Shown: one piece after another, positions 8,584 to 17,072 of the stretch | Numbering within the stretch: the stretch's first letter is position 1 | Layout: each line of letters starts with the position of its first letter | NCBI RefSeq assembly: GCF_025979885.1 | Contig: NZ_CP110139.1 | Span: 4,753,281-4,817,280, forward strand | Length of the DNA: 64,000 nt | Reading direction: 5' to 3' | Source: Hymenobacter sp. YIM 151500-1 | GTDB lineage: Bacteria > Bacteroidota > Bacteroidia > Cytophagales > Hymenobacteraceae | The notes under the pieces: model-generated | The model's database searches: none | What the model was told of the DNA's origin: nothing | What the model saw: only the letters and a program-made list of their open reading frames with translations | Program-made: the position numbers and the translations under genes

Positions 8584-8964
8584 TTACGCCGTGGCTTTGT
8601 CGGCCAGGGTGTTGCGCTTCTCTTTGATACGGGCAGCTTTGCCCGACAGGCCGCGCAGGTAGAACAGACGGGCGCGCCGAACCTTACCGCGACGGATTAC
8701 CTCAATCTTGTCGATGTTGGGCGACAACAGGGGGAAGATACGCTCCGTGCCGATCTGGTTGGAAATCTTACGAACGGTGAAGGTTTCACCGTTAGAATTC
8801 GTGTTTTTGCGCTGAATCACAACACCCTGGAACTGCTGAATGCGCTCCTTATTGCCCTCGCGGATTTTCACGTGGACGTTGATGGTGTCGCCGGCGGCAA
8901 ACTGGGGGAAGCTGGCGCGGCGCTCCTGGGATTCCTGCTGGATAAAATCGAGTAGTACGCTCAT
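8584..8964 (-). CDS. rplS: 50S ribosomal protein L19
   Basis: 126 residues. The start MSVLLDFIQQESQ at 8964 was chosen because it matches the normal L19 N-terminus; the in-frame extension to 9147 carries no conserved sequence. Family landmarks: GDTINVHVKIREGNKERIQQFQGVV, IERIFPLLSPNIDKIEV-like core, KVRRARLFYLRGLSGKAARIKE. It is a large-subunit protein near the 30S interface. It is the last gene of the rpsP-rimM-trmD-rplS set but has its own TATATTTG promoter element. Confidence 0.97.
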   Translation of the reverse strand: MSVLLDFIQQESQERRASFPQFAAGDTINVHVKIREGNKERIQQFQGVVIQRKNTNSNGETFTVRKISNQIGTERIFPLLSPNIDKIEVIRRGKVRRARLFYLRGLSGKAARIKEKRNTLADKATA

Positions 8965-9022
8965 GGCTGGAAAAACTGTGAAGGACGGCCGCGCCGTCCG
9001 AAGGGGTTTCTGGTAAAGAGGC

Positions 9023-9030
9023 GCAAATAT
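9023..9030 (-). promoter_or_regulatory. -7 promoter element TATATTTG for rplS
   Basis: The reverse complement of 9023-9030 is TATATTTG, 59 nt before the rplS start. A weak CTTTA sequence lies about 19 nt further upstream at the -33 position. Confidence 0.55.
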
Positions 9031-9063
9031 AGCCCTCTGATTTGATAAAGCAATGAGGTAGAA

Positions 9064-9147
9064 GGTGAATGAACAGGCAGAATGTGGTAAATGTGGTAAA
9101 GCGGGGTGATACCCTATACGTACCCCATTCTGTTCATCCACTTTCAC
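9064..9147. repeat. Imperfect inverted repeat between trmD and rplS
   Basis: GTGAATGAACAGGCAGAATG (left, from about 9066) faces CATTCTGTTCATCCACTTTC (right, from about 9125). The match is partial. The right arm abuts the trmD stop codon at 9148. Confidence 0.4.
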
Positions 9148-9822
9148 TCAAGAAAGCAAGTCGGGCCGGCGCTGGCGGGTGCGCTCTACGGCTTGCTCGT
9201 GCCGCCACACGTCAATTTTAGGAGTGTTGCCAGAGAGTAGAATATCGGGTACTGCGAGGCCGCGCCACTCGGCCGGGCGGGTGTACACGGGCGGGGCCAG
9301 TAGGTTGTCCTGAAACGAGTCGCTCAGGGCTGATTCTTCGTTGCCGAGCACGCCCGGCAGCAGGCGCACCACGGCATCCACTAGCACCGCGGCCCCCAGT
9401 TCGCCCCCACTCAGCACGTAGTCGCCGATGCTGATTTCGTGAGTAATGTAAGCCTGCCGGATTCGCTCGTCCACGCCCTTGTAATGGCCGCAAAGCAGGA
9501 GCAGATTGCCGGCCAACGACAGCTGATTAACCAGAGGCTGACGCAGCGTGGCGCCGTCGGGAGTCAGGTAGATGATGGCCTCGTAGCGGCGCTGAGCCAG
9601 CAACTCGTCGAAACAGGCCGCAATGGGTTCGACGCGCAGCACCATGCCGGCCCCGCCGCCAAACACGTAGTCGTCGATCTGGCCGTGCTTGTTGATGGCG
9701 TAGCGGCGCAGGTCATGCACGTGAATCTCAACCAGCCCTTTGTCCTGGGCGCGCTTTACGATGGAATGCGCAAACGGACTTTCGAGCAGGGCCGGCTGGC
9801 ACGTAACGATGTCGATGCGCAT
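9148..9822 (-). CDS. trmD: tRNA (guanine-N1)-methyltransferase
   Basis: 224 residues. It methylates G37 at N1 in tRNAs with G at position 36, using S-adenosylmethionine bound in a trefoil knot. Family motifs are visible: FAHSIVKRAQDKGLVEIHVH (modified FxxS start), DDYVFGGGAGMVLRVEPI, YLTPDGATLRQ, LLLCGHYKGVDERIRQ and the knot segment ISIGDYVLSGGELGAAVLVDAV. The start ATG overlaps the rimM stop by one base (TAATG), so the two are translationally coupled. Confidence 0.97.
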   Translation of the reverse strand: MRIDIVTCQPALLESPFAHSIVKRAQDKGLVEIHVHDLRRYAINKHGQIDDYVFGGGAGMVLRVEPIAACFDELLAQRRYEAIIYLTPDGATLRQPLVNQLSLAGNLLLLCGHYKGVDERIRQAYITHEISIGDYVLSGGELGAAVLVDAVVRLLPGVLGNEESALSDSFQDNLLAPPVYTRPAEWRGLAVPDILLSGNTPKIDVWRHEQAVERTRQRRPDLLS

Positions 9823-10442
9823 TATGCAGAAGGCGGGGTGCCAGGCTTGTCTTCCTCCTCATCGGGCTCCGTAAACTCGTCGGGCTCGTCCCGCTCCTGC
9901 GAGGCGGGTTGCAGGTACACGTCCAGCAAGCCGGCCGGCAGGTTCACGTAGAGCTTTTTGGTTTCCGCATCGGCGCTCAAGACCAGCTCATCGACCACCG
10001 GCACCAGCACTTCCCGGCCCTGGTAGCGCATACCCATCAGGTCTTGCTGGGGCATTTCGTAGAAGGTTTCCACCACGCCCAGCTCACCCAGCGCCTCATC
10101 CACCACCGTGTAGCCAATGACGTCGTGGAAATAGAACTGGTCTTCCTCCAGAGCAGGTAGCTCGGCCAGGGGGCGCCACAGCTTGGCGTTGCGCAGCAGC
10201 TCAGCCGCCTCAATGGTATCCACGCCCGTGAGCTTGAGCAAGGCCCGCTCCTCGGTTTGCGGCTGGAGCTTGTCGATGCTGTACAGCTGCAACTTGCCCG
10301 GAGCCGCAGGCAGCTCCACGTACACCGACTTCAGGCTGCGGTAGGCGTCCAGGTCGTCCACGTCCATAAACGCCACCACAAAGCCCTTCAGGCCGTGCGT
10401 TTTGCCGATAGAACCCAGCTCGTAACACTCGTCGATGGTCAT
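9822..10442 (-). CDS. rimM: Ribosome maturation factor RimM
   Basis: 206 residues. It assists 30S head assembly by binding ribosomal protein S19. The N-terminal RimM barrel shows YELGSIGKTHGLKGFVVAFMD; the C-terminal PRC-barrel-like region covers FYFHDVIGYTVVD to EVLVPVVDELV. The last 40 residues are an acidic tail (DEPDEFTEPDEEEDKPG). It sits between rpsP and trmD, the order conserved in bacteria. Confidence 0.93.
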   Translation of the reverse strand: MTIDECYELGSIGKTHGLKGFVVAFMDVDDLDAYRSLKSVYVELPAAPGKLQLYSIDKLQPQTEERALLKLTGVDTIEAAELLRNAKLWRPLAELPALEEDQFYFHDVIGYTVVDEALGELGVVETFYEMPQQDLMGMRYQGREVLVPVVDELVLSADAETKKLYVNLPAGLLDVYLQPASQERDEPDEFTEPDEEEDKPGTPPSA

Positions 10443-10451
10443 GGGGAAAAG

Positions 10452-10557
10452 GAGTTAGAAAAGGAAAAAGTTTAGAAGTTAGAAAGTCTGGAACGGATGC
10501 TGGTACACGTACCACCGGTCCACTTTCTAACTTCCAAACTTTCTAACTTCTACACTA
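10452..10557. repeat. Intergenic inverted repeat between rpsP and rimM
   Basis: AGTTTAGAAGTTAGAAAGT (10469-10487) pairs with ACTTTCTAACTTCCAAACT (10522-10540) with one mismatch. Both arms continue in related purine/pyrimidine words to 10452 and 10557. The element fills the gap from the rpsP stop to the rimM start. Confidence 0.7.
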
Positions 10558-10560
10558 AGC

Positions 10561-11106
10561 TTAAGCGCCGGCCTCCTCGGTCGTTGCGGCCGGAGCTTCG
10601 GCGTCGGTGGCGCCGCCTTCGGCAGCGGGGGCAGTGGCAGCCAGGGCAGCAGCCTGCTTCTGGCGCAGAGCCTCGGCGCGAGCTTCCTTCACCTTGGTTT
10701 CAGCGGCCAGGCGCTGCTGGCGAGCTTCCTCTTTGGCGTTGCCCAGGTTAGTACGCTTGCCTTCAATCTTGGCGTCTTTCTGCTCTTTCCAGTCGGTGTA
10801 GCGCTGGTCGGCGGTTTCCTGCGAGATGGCGCCTTTGATTACGCCAAGCTGCAAGTGCTTGCGGTACAGCACGCCGCGGTAGGAGAGCATGGCGCGCACG
10901 GTATCCGTGGGCTGGGCACCTTTCATAATCCAGTCGAACGCCTTGTCACCGTCGAAATTGATGGTAGCGGGGTTGGTCTGGGGGTTGTAGGTACCGATTT
11001 TCTCGATGAAGCGGCCGTCGCGGGGCGAGCGAGAGTCGGCAACAACGATGTCGAACATTGCGGCCTTTTTGCGGCCACGGCGGGCGAGGCGGATTTTAAC
11101 TGCCAT
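10561..11106 (-). CDS. rpsP: 30S ribosomal protein S16 with long Ala-rich C-terminal extension
   Basis: 181 residues, about twice the common S16 length. The first 80 residues are a standard S16 core (VKIRLARRGRKKAAMFDIVVADSRSPRDGRFIEKIGTYNP, followed by GAQPTDTVRAMLSYRGVLYRKHL). Residues from about 115 on are a charged helix, then an Ala/Glu-rich low-complexity tail (AALAATAPAAEGGATDAEAP). Extended S16 tails occur in Bacteroidota, so this is probably normal. It is the first gene of the translation operon, with a TACCTTTG promoter element about 53 nt upstream. Confidence 0.95.
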   Translation of the reverse strand: MAVKIRLARRGRKKAAMFDIVVADSRSPRDGRFIEKIGTYNPQTNPATINFDGDKAFDWIMKGAQPTDTVRAMLSYRGVLYRKHLQLGVIKGAISQETADQRYTDWKEQKDAKIEGKRTNLGNAKEEARQQRLAAETKVKEARAEALRQKQAAALAATAPAAEGGATDAEAPAATTEEAGA

Positions 11107-11158
11107 AAACCGGGTTGGTTAAGCGACGCATCCCGTGCGTCTGGTTGAAAATGAGGTG

Positions 11159-11166
11159 CAAAGGTA
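11159..11166 (-). promoter_or_regulatory. -7 promoter element TACCTTTG for rpsP operon
   Basis: The reverse complement of 11159-11166 is an exact TAnnTTTG, 53 nt before the rpsP ATG. It probably drives rpsP-rimM-trmD. Confidence 0.6.
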
Positions 11167-11218
11167 AGCACAGATTTATCGGATTGAAAGGATTGCGCGG
11201 ATTCTGTTCGGAATGACA

Positions 11219-11252
11219 AAGCCCCTGACACTCGCAAAAGCGTCAGGGGCTT
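11219..11252. terminator. Hairpin terminator downstream of the desaturase promoter side
   Basis: AAGCCCCTGAC (11219-11229) pairs with GTCAGGGGCTT (11242-11252). It lies just downstream of the minus-strand desaturase gene and upstream of the rpsP promoter, so it isolates the two units. Confidence 0.8.
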
Positions 11253-11277
11253 CATCTGTTGTTGTACCAGGAGCAGA

Positions 11278-12039
11278 CTACGCGGCCATGTGCACGGGCT
11301 CCTGCCACTTGCGCTTCACCTTTACCACGCCCAGCTTATCCATGCCCCAGATAAACAAGTAGGTGGGGTCAAACTCCCACTTCTTCACGCCGAAGTTGAC
11401 GCGCATGGGCAGCTTGTGGTGGTTGTTCTGGAACAGCTCCCCGAAGGCCAGAAAGTCAAAGGGCAACGTGTTTTTGGAGTGGTCGTGGTTGTCGAAGTTC
11501 TGATAACCGTACTTGTGGCCGCCCCAGTTCACAATAGCGCCGTGGATGGGACCCATCAGGAAGTGCACTGGCAGCAGCAGAAACTGCCACCAAGCCGTGG
11601 CAAACTGTACGTAGAACAGCACGTACAGCGTGCCCCAGCCAACGCGCGAATACCAGGTGTCGCCCAGGTTTTCGATGGCTTTCCACTCCGGATAGTCGCC
11701 CTCAAACCGCTCGGCCAGCTCATAGCGCTTGTTCAGCACGTCGTTGTAGATGTTCTTGGTCTTCCACATCATCGTGAAAGCATTCGAGGAGTACAACGGG
11801 GAGTGCGGGTCCAACTCGGTGTCGGAGTAGGCGTGGTGCATGCGGTGCAGCAGCGCATACGCCCGCGGCGAGAGGAAGGACGAACCCTGGCAGATATAGG
11901 TGAATAAGAAGAAGAACCGCTCCCAGAACTTGTTCATCGTGAACATCTTGTGGGCAGCGTAGCGGTGCAGATAGAACGTCTGCGTGAAGAGCGACAGGTA
12001 GTAGTGCGCTACAAAGAAAAAGAGAACTGGCATGGCCAA
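11278..12039 (-). CDS. Acyl-CoA (stearoyl-type) fatty acid desaturase
   Basis: 253 residues. A membrane di-iron enzyme that introduces a double bond into fatty acyl chains. Histidine boxes are visible as HRYAAH (about residues 25-30), HRMHHAYSD (about 65-70) and NNHHK (about 207-211), plus NWGGHKYG, with hydrophobic helices between them. Length is at the short end for the family. An alternative ATG at 12033 gives almost the same protein. A TAGGTTTG promoter element and a perfect TTGTGAA-N6-TTCACAA dyad lie upstream, suggesting a repressor or activator site, perhaps for lipid-dependent control (inference). Confidence 0.9.
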   Translation of the reverse strand: MAMPVLFFFVAHYYLSLFTQTFYLHRYAAHKMFTMNKFWERFFFLFTYICQGSSFLSPRAYALLHRMHHAYSDTELDPHSPLYSSNAFTMMWKTKNIYNDVLNKRYELAERFEGDYPEWKAIENLGDTWYSRVGWGTLYVLFYVQFATAWWQFLLLPVHFLMGPIHGAIVNWGGHKYGYQNFDNHDHSKNTLPFDFLAFGELFQNNHHKLPMRVNFGVKKWEFDPTYLFIWGMDKLGVVKVKRKWQEPVHMAA

Positions 12040-12094
12040 ACGGGTTAAGAGCAGCAGGAGAAACGACCGAAGGCTCGGCCCGCATAAGGGCGGC

Positions 12095-12130
12095 TTGTGA
12101 ATAATCGTTCACAATCGTTTTACAAACCTA
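12095..12130 (-). promoter_or_regulatory. Desaturase promoter with operator-like dyad
   Basis: On the minus strand, the -7 element TAGGTTTG lies at 12130-12123. A perfect dyad TTGTGAA-N6-TTCACAA lies at 12095-12114, covering the expected start of transcription. No other copy of this dyad was noticed in the window. Confidence 0.55.
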
Positions 12131-12201
12131 CGGCCAACCCCAAGCAGTGTGCAATTCAGCTGCTCAAAAGGCCAAAATGTTATAGGTGGCAGTAAGAAGT
12201 A

Positions 12202-12302
12202 AGAAGTGAGTACCGAGAAGTGAGAGGTGAGACTTTCGTTCTGTAACCCAGCCGGGCTCTCAGAACAAAAGTCTCACCTCTCACTTCTCGGTACTCACTT
12301 CT
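12202..12302. repeat. Intergenic inverted repeat, GAAGTGAG family
   Basis: 42-nt arms (12202-12243 and 12261-12302) with a single mismatch and a 17-nt loop; they read AGAAGTGAGTACCGAGAAGT and onward. The right arm ends three bases before the TAG stop of the pseudouridine synthase gene. Confidence 0.85.
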
Positions 12303-12305
12303 ACC

Positions 12306-13013
12306 CTAATAATATGCTTGCGCGGGCTCCCAGTGGGCTACGTCGGGGAGGGGAGCTACGAAGCACATTTCCTCCTTGGTAACGGGGTGTTGCAGCTCCA
12401 GCTGCCGGGCGTGCAGGGCAATGCTAACATCGGGCAGGGGCGCCAGGAAGCCGTACTTCACGTCGCCGACGATGGGCGTGCCCAGGCCCGAGCTGAGCTG
12501 CACCCGAATCTGGTGGGGGCGGCCGGTGATGGGGTTTACCTGCACCAGGCAGCGCGTACCGGCCGAGCCCAGCACCTTGTAGTCTAAGTCTGATTTTAGG
12601 CCCTGGCCGTGGCGCTCGGTGTAGGCCTTGGTGGTGTTGCGGATGGGGTCCTTGACCAGCCAGTGCGTGAGGTGGCCTTCGGCGGGCTCGGGGCACTTGC
12701 CGGTGAGGGCCCAGTAGGTTTTGTGCACTTTGTTGTCGCGGAACAGCTCGTTGAGGCGGCTCAAGGCCTTACTGGTTTTGGCCAGCACCACCACGCCGCT
12801 CACGGGCCTATCGATGCGGTGGGCCACGCCCACGAAAGCGGCGCCGGGCTTCTTGTACTTAAAGCGCAGGTATTCTTCGGCCTTGGCTGAAAGCGGCTCG
12901 TCGCCGGTGGCGTCGCCCTGCACGAGCAGGCCGGCGGGCTTGTTGATGACGAGCAAGTGGTTGTCTTCGAACAGAATTTCCTTCTGCTCCGACCATAAAT
13001 TAGGACGGTTCAC
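12306..13013 (-). CDS. RluA-family RNA pseudouridine synthase
   Basis: 235 residues. It isomerises uridine in rRNA or tRNA. Catalytic Asp68 lies in the HRIDRPVSG motif (residues 65-73). The VINKPAGLLVQG start, the PITGRPHQIRVQL motif and ALHARQLELQHP near the C-terminus confirm the family. There is no S4 domain, so it is the short form. The target nucleotide cannot be told from sequence. Confidence 0.92.
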   Translation of the reverse strand: MNRPNLWSEQKEILFEDNHLLVINKPAGLLVQGDATGDEPLSAKAEEYLRFKYKKPGAAFVGVAHRIDRPVSGVVVLAKTSKALSRLNELFRDNKVHKTYWALTGKCPEPAEGHLTHWLVKDPIRNTTKAYTERHGQGLKSDLDYKVLGSAGTRCLVQVNPITGRPHQIRVQLSSGLGTPIVGDVKYGFLAPLPDVSIALHARQLELQHPVTKEEMCFVAPLPDVAHWEPAQAYY

Positions 13014-13021
13014 TCTGGTGG

Positions 13022-13140
13022 GAATTAATAATTAATAATTAGCAATTAAGAATTGGCAAAGAGCCTTGCTGCCGCCTAAAAACGAAGCCTGGCCGCTACC
13101 GATTTCAATTATTAATTATCAATTACTTATTACTAATTAA
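13022..13140. repeat. AT-rich imperfect inverted repeat between panB and the pseudouridine synthase
   Basis: TTAATAATTAATAATTAG words (13026-13050) face AATTATTAATTATCAATT words (13107-13140). The pairing is imperfect. The element fills the gap from the panB stop to the next start codon. Confidence 0.5.
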
Positions 13141-13142
13141 AA

Positions 13143-13958
13143 CTAATACGCTTCGTCCTGCGTGGGGAAGTCGCGGGACTTTACGTCCTGGATGTAGCGC
13201 TGCACGGCGTCGTGCATGAGGTTGCCGAGGTCGGCGTAGCGGCGCAGGAAGCGGGGCTTGAACTCCTTGGTGATGCCCAGCATGTCGTGCACCACCAGCA
13301 CTTGGCCGTCTACGTCGGGGCCGGCGCCGATGCCGATTACGGGAATTGTGAGCTGCTCGGCTACCTGCCGGGCCAGGGCCGACGGAATTTTCTCCAGCAC
13401 CAGGGCAAAACAGCCGATTTCCTGGAGCAGCAGGGCATCTTCGATGAGCTTTTGCGCCTCGGCTTCTTCCTTGGCCCGCACCGTGTAGGTGCCAAATTTA
13501 TAAATACTCTGCGGAGTAAGCCCCAAATGCCCCATTACCGGAATGCCGGCCGTGAGGATGCGGATGATGCTATCCTTGATTTCGGCCCCGCCCTCCAGCT
13601 TGATGCCGTGCCCGCCCGACTCCTTCATAATGCGGATGGCCGAGCGCAGGGCCTCCGAAGAGTTGCCCTGGTAGGAACCGAACGGCATATCCACCACCAC
13701 AAAGGCCCGCTTCACGGCCCGCACCACACTCTGGGCGTGGTAAATCATCTGGTCCAGCGTGATGGGCAAAGTTGTTTCGTGGCCAGCCATTACGTTGGAA
13801 GCCGAGTCGCCCACGAGCAGCACATCAATGCCCGCCCCGTCCAGTAGCTGCGCCATCGAGAAGTCGTAGGCCGTGAGCATGGATATTTTTTCACCGCGCT
13901 GCTTCATGGCGAGCAGCTGGTGCGTGGTCACGAGCTTGACTTCCTTGTGCTGGGACAT
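13143..13958 (-). CDS. panB: 3-methyl-2-oxobutanoate hydroxymethyltransferase
   Basis: 271 residues. It makes ketopantoate from ketoisovalerate and methylene-tetrahydrofolate, the first committed step of pantothenate and coenzyme A synthesis. Visible family motifs: MLTAYDFSMAQLLDGAGID, metal-binding LLVGDSASNVMAGHETTLP, DMPFGSYQ, KLEGG, the catalytic Glu in ALVLEKIP, and PVIGIGAGPDVDGQVLVVHDMLG. The length is normal. It is flanked on both sides by inverted repeats that reach its start and stop codons. Confidence 0.97.
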   Translation of the reverse strand: MSQHKEVKLVTTHQLLAMKQRGEKISMLTAYDFSMAQLLDGAGIDVLLVGDSASNVMAGHETTLPITLDQMIYHAQSVVRAVKRAFVVVDMPFGSYQGNSSEALRSAIRIMKESGGHGIKLEGGAEIKDSIIRILTAGIPVMGHLGLTPQSIYKFGTYTVRAKEEAEAQKLIEDALLLQEIGCFALVLEKIPSALARQVAEQLTIPVIGIGAGPDVDGQVLVVHDMLGITKEFKPRFLRRYADLGNLMHDAVQRYIQDVKSRDFPTQDEAY

Positions 13959-13962
13959 GTTG

Positions 13963-14129
13963 TAGGGACTTAGGAGCTTGGGGGCTTAGGGTCTTAGAGG
14001 CAGGAGGCCCGGTAGTCACCGGTCAACCACTCCAAAACCAGGCACAGGTGAAACCGGCTGCCAAAACTGCGGAATTTTTAGAAAAAACCGGCTGTCCGTC
14101 ATCTAAGTCCCCAAGACCCTAAGTCCCTA
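13963..14129. repeat. Intergenic inverted repeat, TAGGGACTTAGG family (copy 1)
   Basis: Arms 13963-13989 and 14103-14129 (27 nt, three mismatches) share TAGGGACTTAGG and related words. The TAG at the outer end of the right arm is the lptD stop codon; the left arm begins four bases from the panB start codon. A second copy of the same vocabulary lies at 28791-29094. Confidence 0.75.
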
Positions 14130-17003
14130 ATTATTCAAGAACGTGCGGTTGCGGCTCAGCTTCAGGTCCTGGAGCAGGCTGGACTTGGCGGCAATGGTGA
14201 CGAAGTAGCCGCGGGTGGGGCCGAAGGGGCGCCAGTTGCCGTTGATTTGCCAGCAGTGCAGGTCCTTGAAGACGTCGAGGGTGGTGAAGGCCGCGTTTTT
14301 GTTTACGAAGTCGTAGTTGGTGCTGAAGCCGAAGCGCAGGGTTTCAGTGAGCTTCACCGAACCGTTGAGGTTGAGCGTGGCGGCCGTGTAGGGCGAGTTG
14401 CGTGGACGGCCGGGGCGGACAATCAGCGGGCCTTGGTTGGCGTAGGTGGCCGTGAAGTTGGTGCTCAACTCCCACGGAATCTCGAAGTCCACGTAGTCCT
14501 CGTAGGGGTTAACTGGGCGCGGCGAGCCAAGCGTGGGGTCGTTTACCGGGGCTACGTCGCGGGGCACGGCCGATTTGCGCTTGCCCTGGGCCGGGTTGAA
14601 CTGGTAGCTCATGGTGAGTTGGGCCGAGGCCAGTCGAGCCAGGCGGGGCCGTTTCTGGTCCCACAGAAACTTGTCGATGAGGCGGCGGGCGGAATCCTGC
14701 TGGTAAAACTCGAAGTTGCCGTTCAGCAGAATGTTCAGCTTGCGCGCCACCTGGGTGCGGAACACCGCCGACAGCGGCGACAACTGAAACGAATCGGCCG
14801 CCAGGTTGTAGCCGATGTTGAAATCCAGGCCGTCAATCAGGCTGACCTTGTTGAAAGGCGTGGTACCGGTGGTGTCGTTGCTGTTGCGCACCTTCATTTC
14901 CACGGAATTCTGCAAGGAGAAATTCACCTGGCTCACCTCGGTGCTGGTGGGCACCCCAAACACAAAACCGTTGAAACGGGGCAACAGTAACCCTTCGTTC
15001 CGGCTGTATAACTCCGTCGCCGAATAGGGGCGCCCGGTGCTCGGGTCGCGCAGGTTTTGAACATCAGTCGCCTGAAAGGCGTCCGAGCTGCTGGTCAGGT
15101 CAGGCGAGTAGTTGTAGCTGACGCTAGGCGTAATCTTGTGGCGCAGGGCCTGGATTTTGCGCGTGCCCTTGCGCACAATGGTGCCGTACAGGTTGGTGGT
15201 CAGGTTGACGCCACCGGAGTAGTTGTAGAGGCGGTTGAAGCCCGTAACCGTATCAATGCGCACGGCCTGGGCCGTGGGCTCAAACCGGTAATCCAGCTTT
15301 TTAAAGTACCACACTTCCCCGTAGCTGACCGTGGGATTGATGTTGATGTGCTTAAACGTGTAGGAGCCCAGCGTAATGCCAAAGTTGTGACGCACGCCGG
15401 TTTGGGAGTTGCGCAGCAGGGTGTTGAGGGTGGAGAATTTCACCGGCACCACCGTGGTTTCGCGGGAGCCGCCGATGAGGGGGATGCCGCTTTGCAGCTG
15501 GCGTGCGGGCAGGGAGTTGGAGAGGCGGTTCTGAGCCGTCAGGTCGTAAGAAAAGGCCAGCTGTTCGTAAATCTTGCGCGGCTCCAGGCCCAGCAGCTCG
15601 TACACAAACTGCCGCGCCACGCCCACCGTCACGTCGGGCAGGGTGAAGTCCATGGTGCCCGACTGGGTGTTCTGGCTTTGGCTGAGTTGCAGGGAGTAGT
15701 TGATGGGCGCGTTGCGCAGCTGCTTGGCGTAGGTGATGTTGGACTGGAACGCCGGCGAAAGGTAGCGGCGCGGGTCCAGGGAGTTCTGGCGGTAATAGTC
15801 GCCGTTGCTGCTGCTGATGTTGACGTTAGCCGAAAACCGCCCGCCTCCCGGCCGGGCCACCGGCGTGTGCGACCATTGCACAGCAAACGTCTGCGCGGAG
15901 CGGGGCAGGTTGAAGTTGGGGTTGGTATTCACGTCGGTGGAGCCCAGTAACCGGGTGGTGGGCTGGGAGGAATAGTTGAACGTGAACAGGCCGCTGTAGC
16001 GGTAGCGCGTGATATACTGCACTTCGGCGGTGCCGCGCCAGCCCCCAAACTTCTCGGCGTTGCCGGAGTAGATGTCGCCGGTGAGGCGCACCCCGATATG
16101 CTCGTTGGCGGCCCAGTAGTAGCCCAGGTTGCGCAGGAAGAAGCCCCGGTCGGCGGCCTGCCCGAAGGTGGGGAAGATGATGCCCGAAGCCCGCTTACCA
16201 GCTGGCGAAGGAAAATACCCGAACAAAAAGCCCAGGGGCGTGGGAATGTCGCCGATAACGAGGTTGAACGGCCCGGTCACGACCTTGCGCTTCTCGCCCG
16301 GCACCAGCTTCATCTTGGAAGCATTGATGTAGAAGTGCGGGTGCTCCAGGTTGCAGGTGGTGTACACGGCGTTGCGGCCGAAAGCCTCGCCCTCCTTGTT
16401 TTTCTTCAGCGTTTCGGCGTGAATAAACCCTTCACCCTGCTGGGTAACCACGCCCGTAATGCGTCCGCGCCGGCTCTTGGTGTTGTAGGCAATCCGCTCG
16501 GCCTGGTAGGTGGCGCCGGCATCCGTAAACACGGGCTTGTCGCGCAGGCGGCCGGTAGAGTCGGCTGCTCCCTCGGCCGTCACCACGTTGGTGGTGTAGT
16601 CGACGGTGATGCGGGCGGCCTTCAGGTTCATAGTGCCGTAGTCCACGTTGGCCTTGTCGTAGAGAATGGCCCGCTTGTTCTGCACCTCAAACCGAATGGA
16701 GTCCTGGGCTTTGTACTTCACCGTGGATTCCACGTTGCCGCGGCGGCCTCCGGCAGCTACCCGCAGCGAGTCGGGTGAGCCAGATACCACGGCGGCTGTG
16801 TCCTGGCGCACGGGGGCGGCCGGCTGCGGCGCATTGATAATGCGGGGCGGGCGGCGCACATCGGCGGGCACGTTGGTGGGGCGCGGTAGCTGCTGGGCGT
16901 GCGCGCGGGGCAGCGCCGGCAGGCTCAGCAGCAGCGTCAGCACTATAAACCAGGGTTTCAATAATCTAAAATTAAAATTGGACACGGATGCGGGCGGGGC
17001 CAC
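14127..17003 (-). CDS. lptD: LPS-assembly outer membrane protein LptD
   Basis: 958 residues. It inserts lipopolysaccharide into the outer leaflet of the outer membrane. A signal peptide covers about residues 18-36 (VLTLLLSLPALPRAHAQ). An OstA/LptA-like beta-jellyroll follows (about 90-230: YDKANVDYGTMNLKAARITVDY, VVTQQGEGFIHAETLKKNKEG). A long C-terminal beta-barrel begins near GFLFGYFPSPAGKRASGIIFP. The length fits Bacteroidota LptD. An in-frame GTG at 16982 is an alternative start. The promoter element TACCTTTG lies at 17043-17036. Confidence 0.9.
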   Translation of the reverse strand: MAPPASVSNFNFRLLKPWFIVLTLLLSLPALPRAHAQQLPRPTNVPADVRRPPRIINAPQPAAPVRQDTAAVVSGSPDSLRVAAGGRRGNVESTVKYKAQDSIRFEVQNKRAILYDKANVDYGTMNLKAARITVDYTTNVVTAEGAADSTGRLRDKPVFTDAGATYQAERIAYNTKSRRGRITGVVTQQGEGFIHAETLKKNKEGEAFGRNAVYTTCNLEHPHFYINASKMKLVPGEKRKVVTGPFNLVIGDIPTPLGFLFGYFPSPAGKRASGIIFPTFGQAADRGFFLRNLGYYWAANEHIGVRLTGDIYSGNAEKFGGWRGTAEVQYITRYRYSGLFTFNYSSQPTTRLLGSTDVNTNPNFNLPRSAQTFAVQWSHTPVARPGGGRFSANVNISSSNGDYYRQNSLDPRRYLSPAFQSNITYAKQLRNAPINYSLQLSQSQNTQSGTMDFTLPDVTVGVARQFVYELLGLEPRKIYEQLAFSYDLTAQNRLSNSLPARQLQSGIPLIGGSRETTVVPVKFSTLNTLLRNSQTGVRHNFGITLGSYTFKHININPTVSYGEVWYFKKLDYRFEPTAQAVRIDTVTGFNRLYNYSGGVNLTTNLYGTIVRKGTRKIQALRHKITPSVSYNYSPDLTSSSDAFQATDVQNLRDPSTGRPYSATELYSRNEGLLLPRFNGFVFGVPTSTEVSQVNFSLQNSVEMKVRNSNDTTGTTPFNKVSLIDGLDFNIGYNLAADSFQLSPLSAVFRTQVARKLNILLNGNFEFYQQDSARRLIDKFLWDQKRPRLARLASAQLTMSYQFNPAQGKRKSAVPRDVAPVNDPTLGSPRPVNPYEDYVDFEIPWELSTNFTATYANQGPLIVRPGRPRNSPYTAATLNLNGSVKLTETLRFGFSTNYDFVNKNAAFTTLDVFKDLHCWQINGNWRPFGPTRGYFVTIAAKSSLLQDLKLSRNRTFLNN

Positions 17004-17035
17004 GTAGTTTTTATCGTTTATTTTGTGGCGGTTTG

Positions 17036-17043
17036 CAAAGGTA
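17036..17043 (-). promoter_or_regulatory. -7 promoter element TACCTTTG for lptD
   Basis: An exact TAnnTTTG on the minus strand 33 nt before the lptD ATG. On the plus strand a near match TATTTTG at 17019-17025 could serve the divergent amidase gene. Confidence 0.55.
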
Positions 17044-17072
17044 GCGGGTCGCTACCCCATCTAACGAACTCC

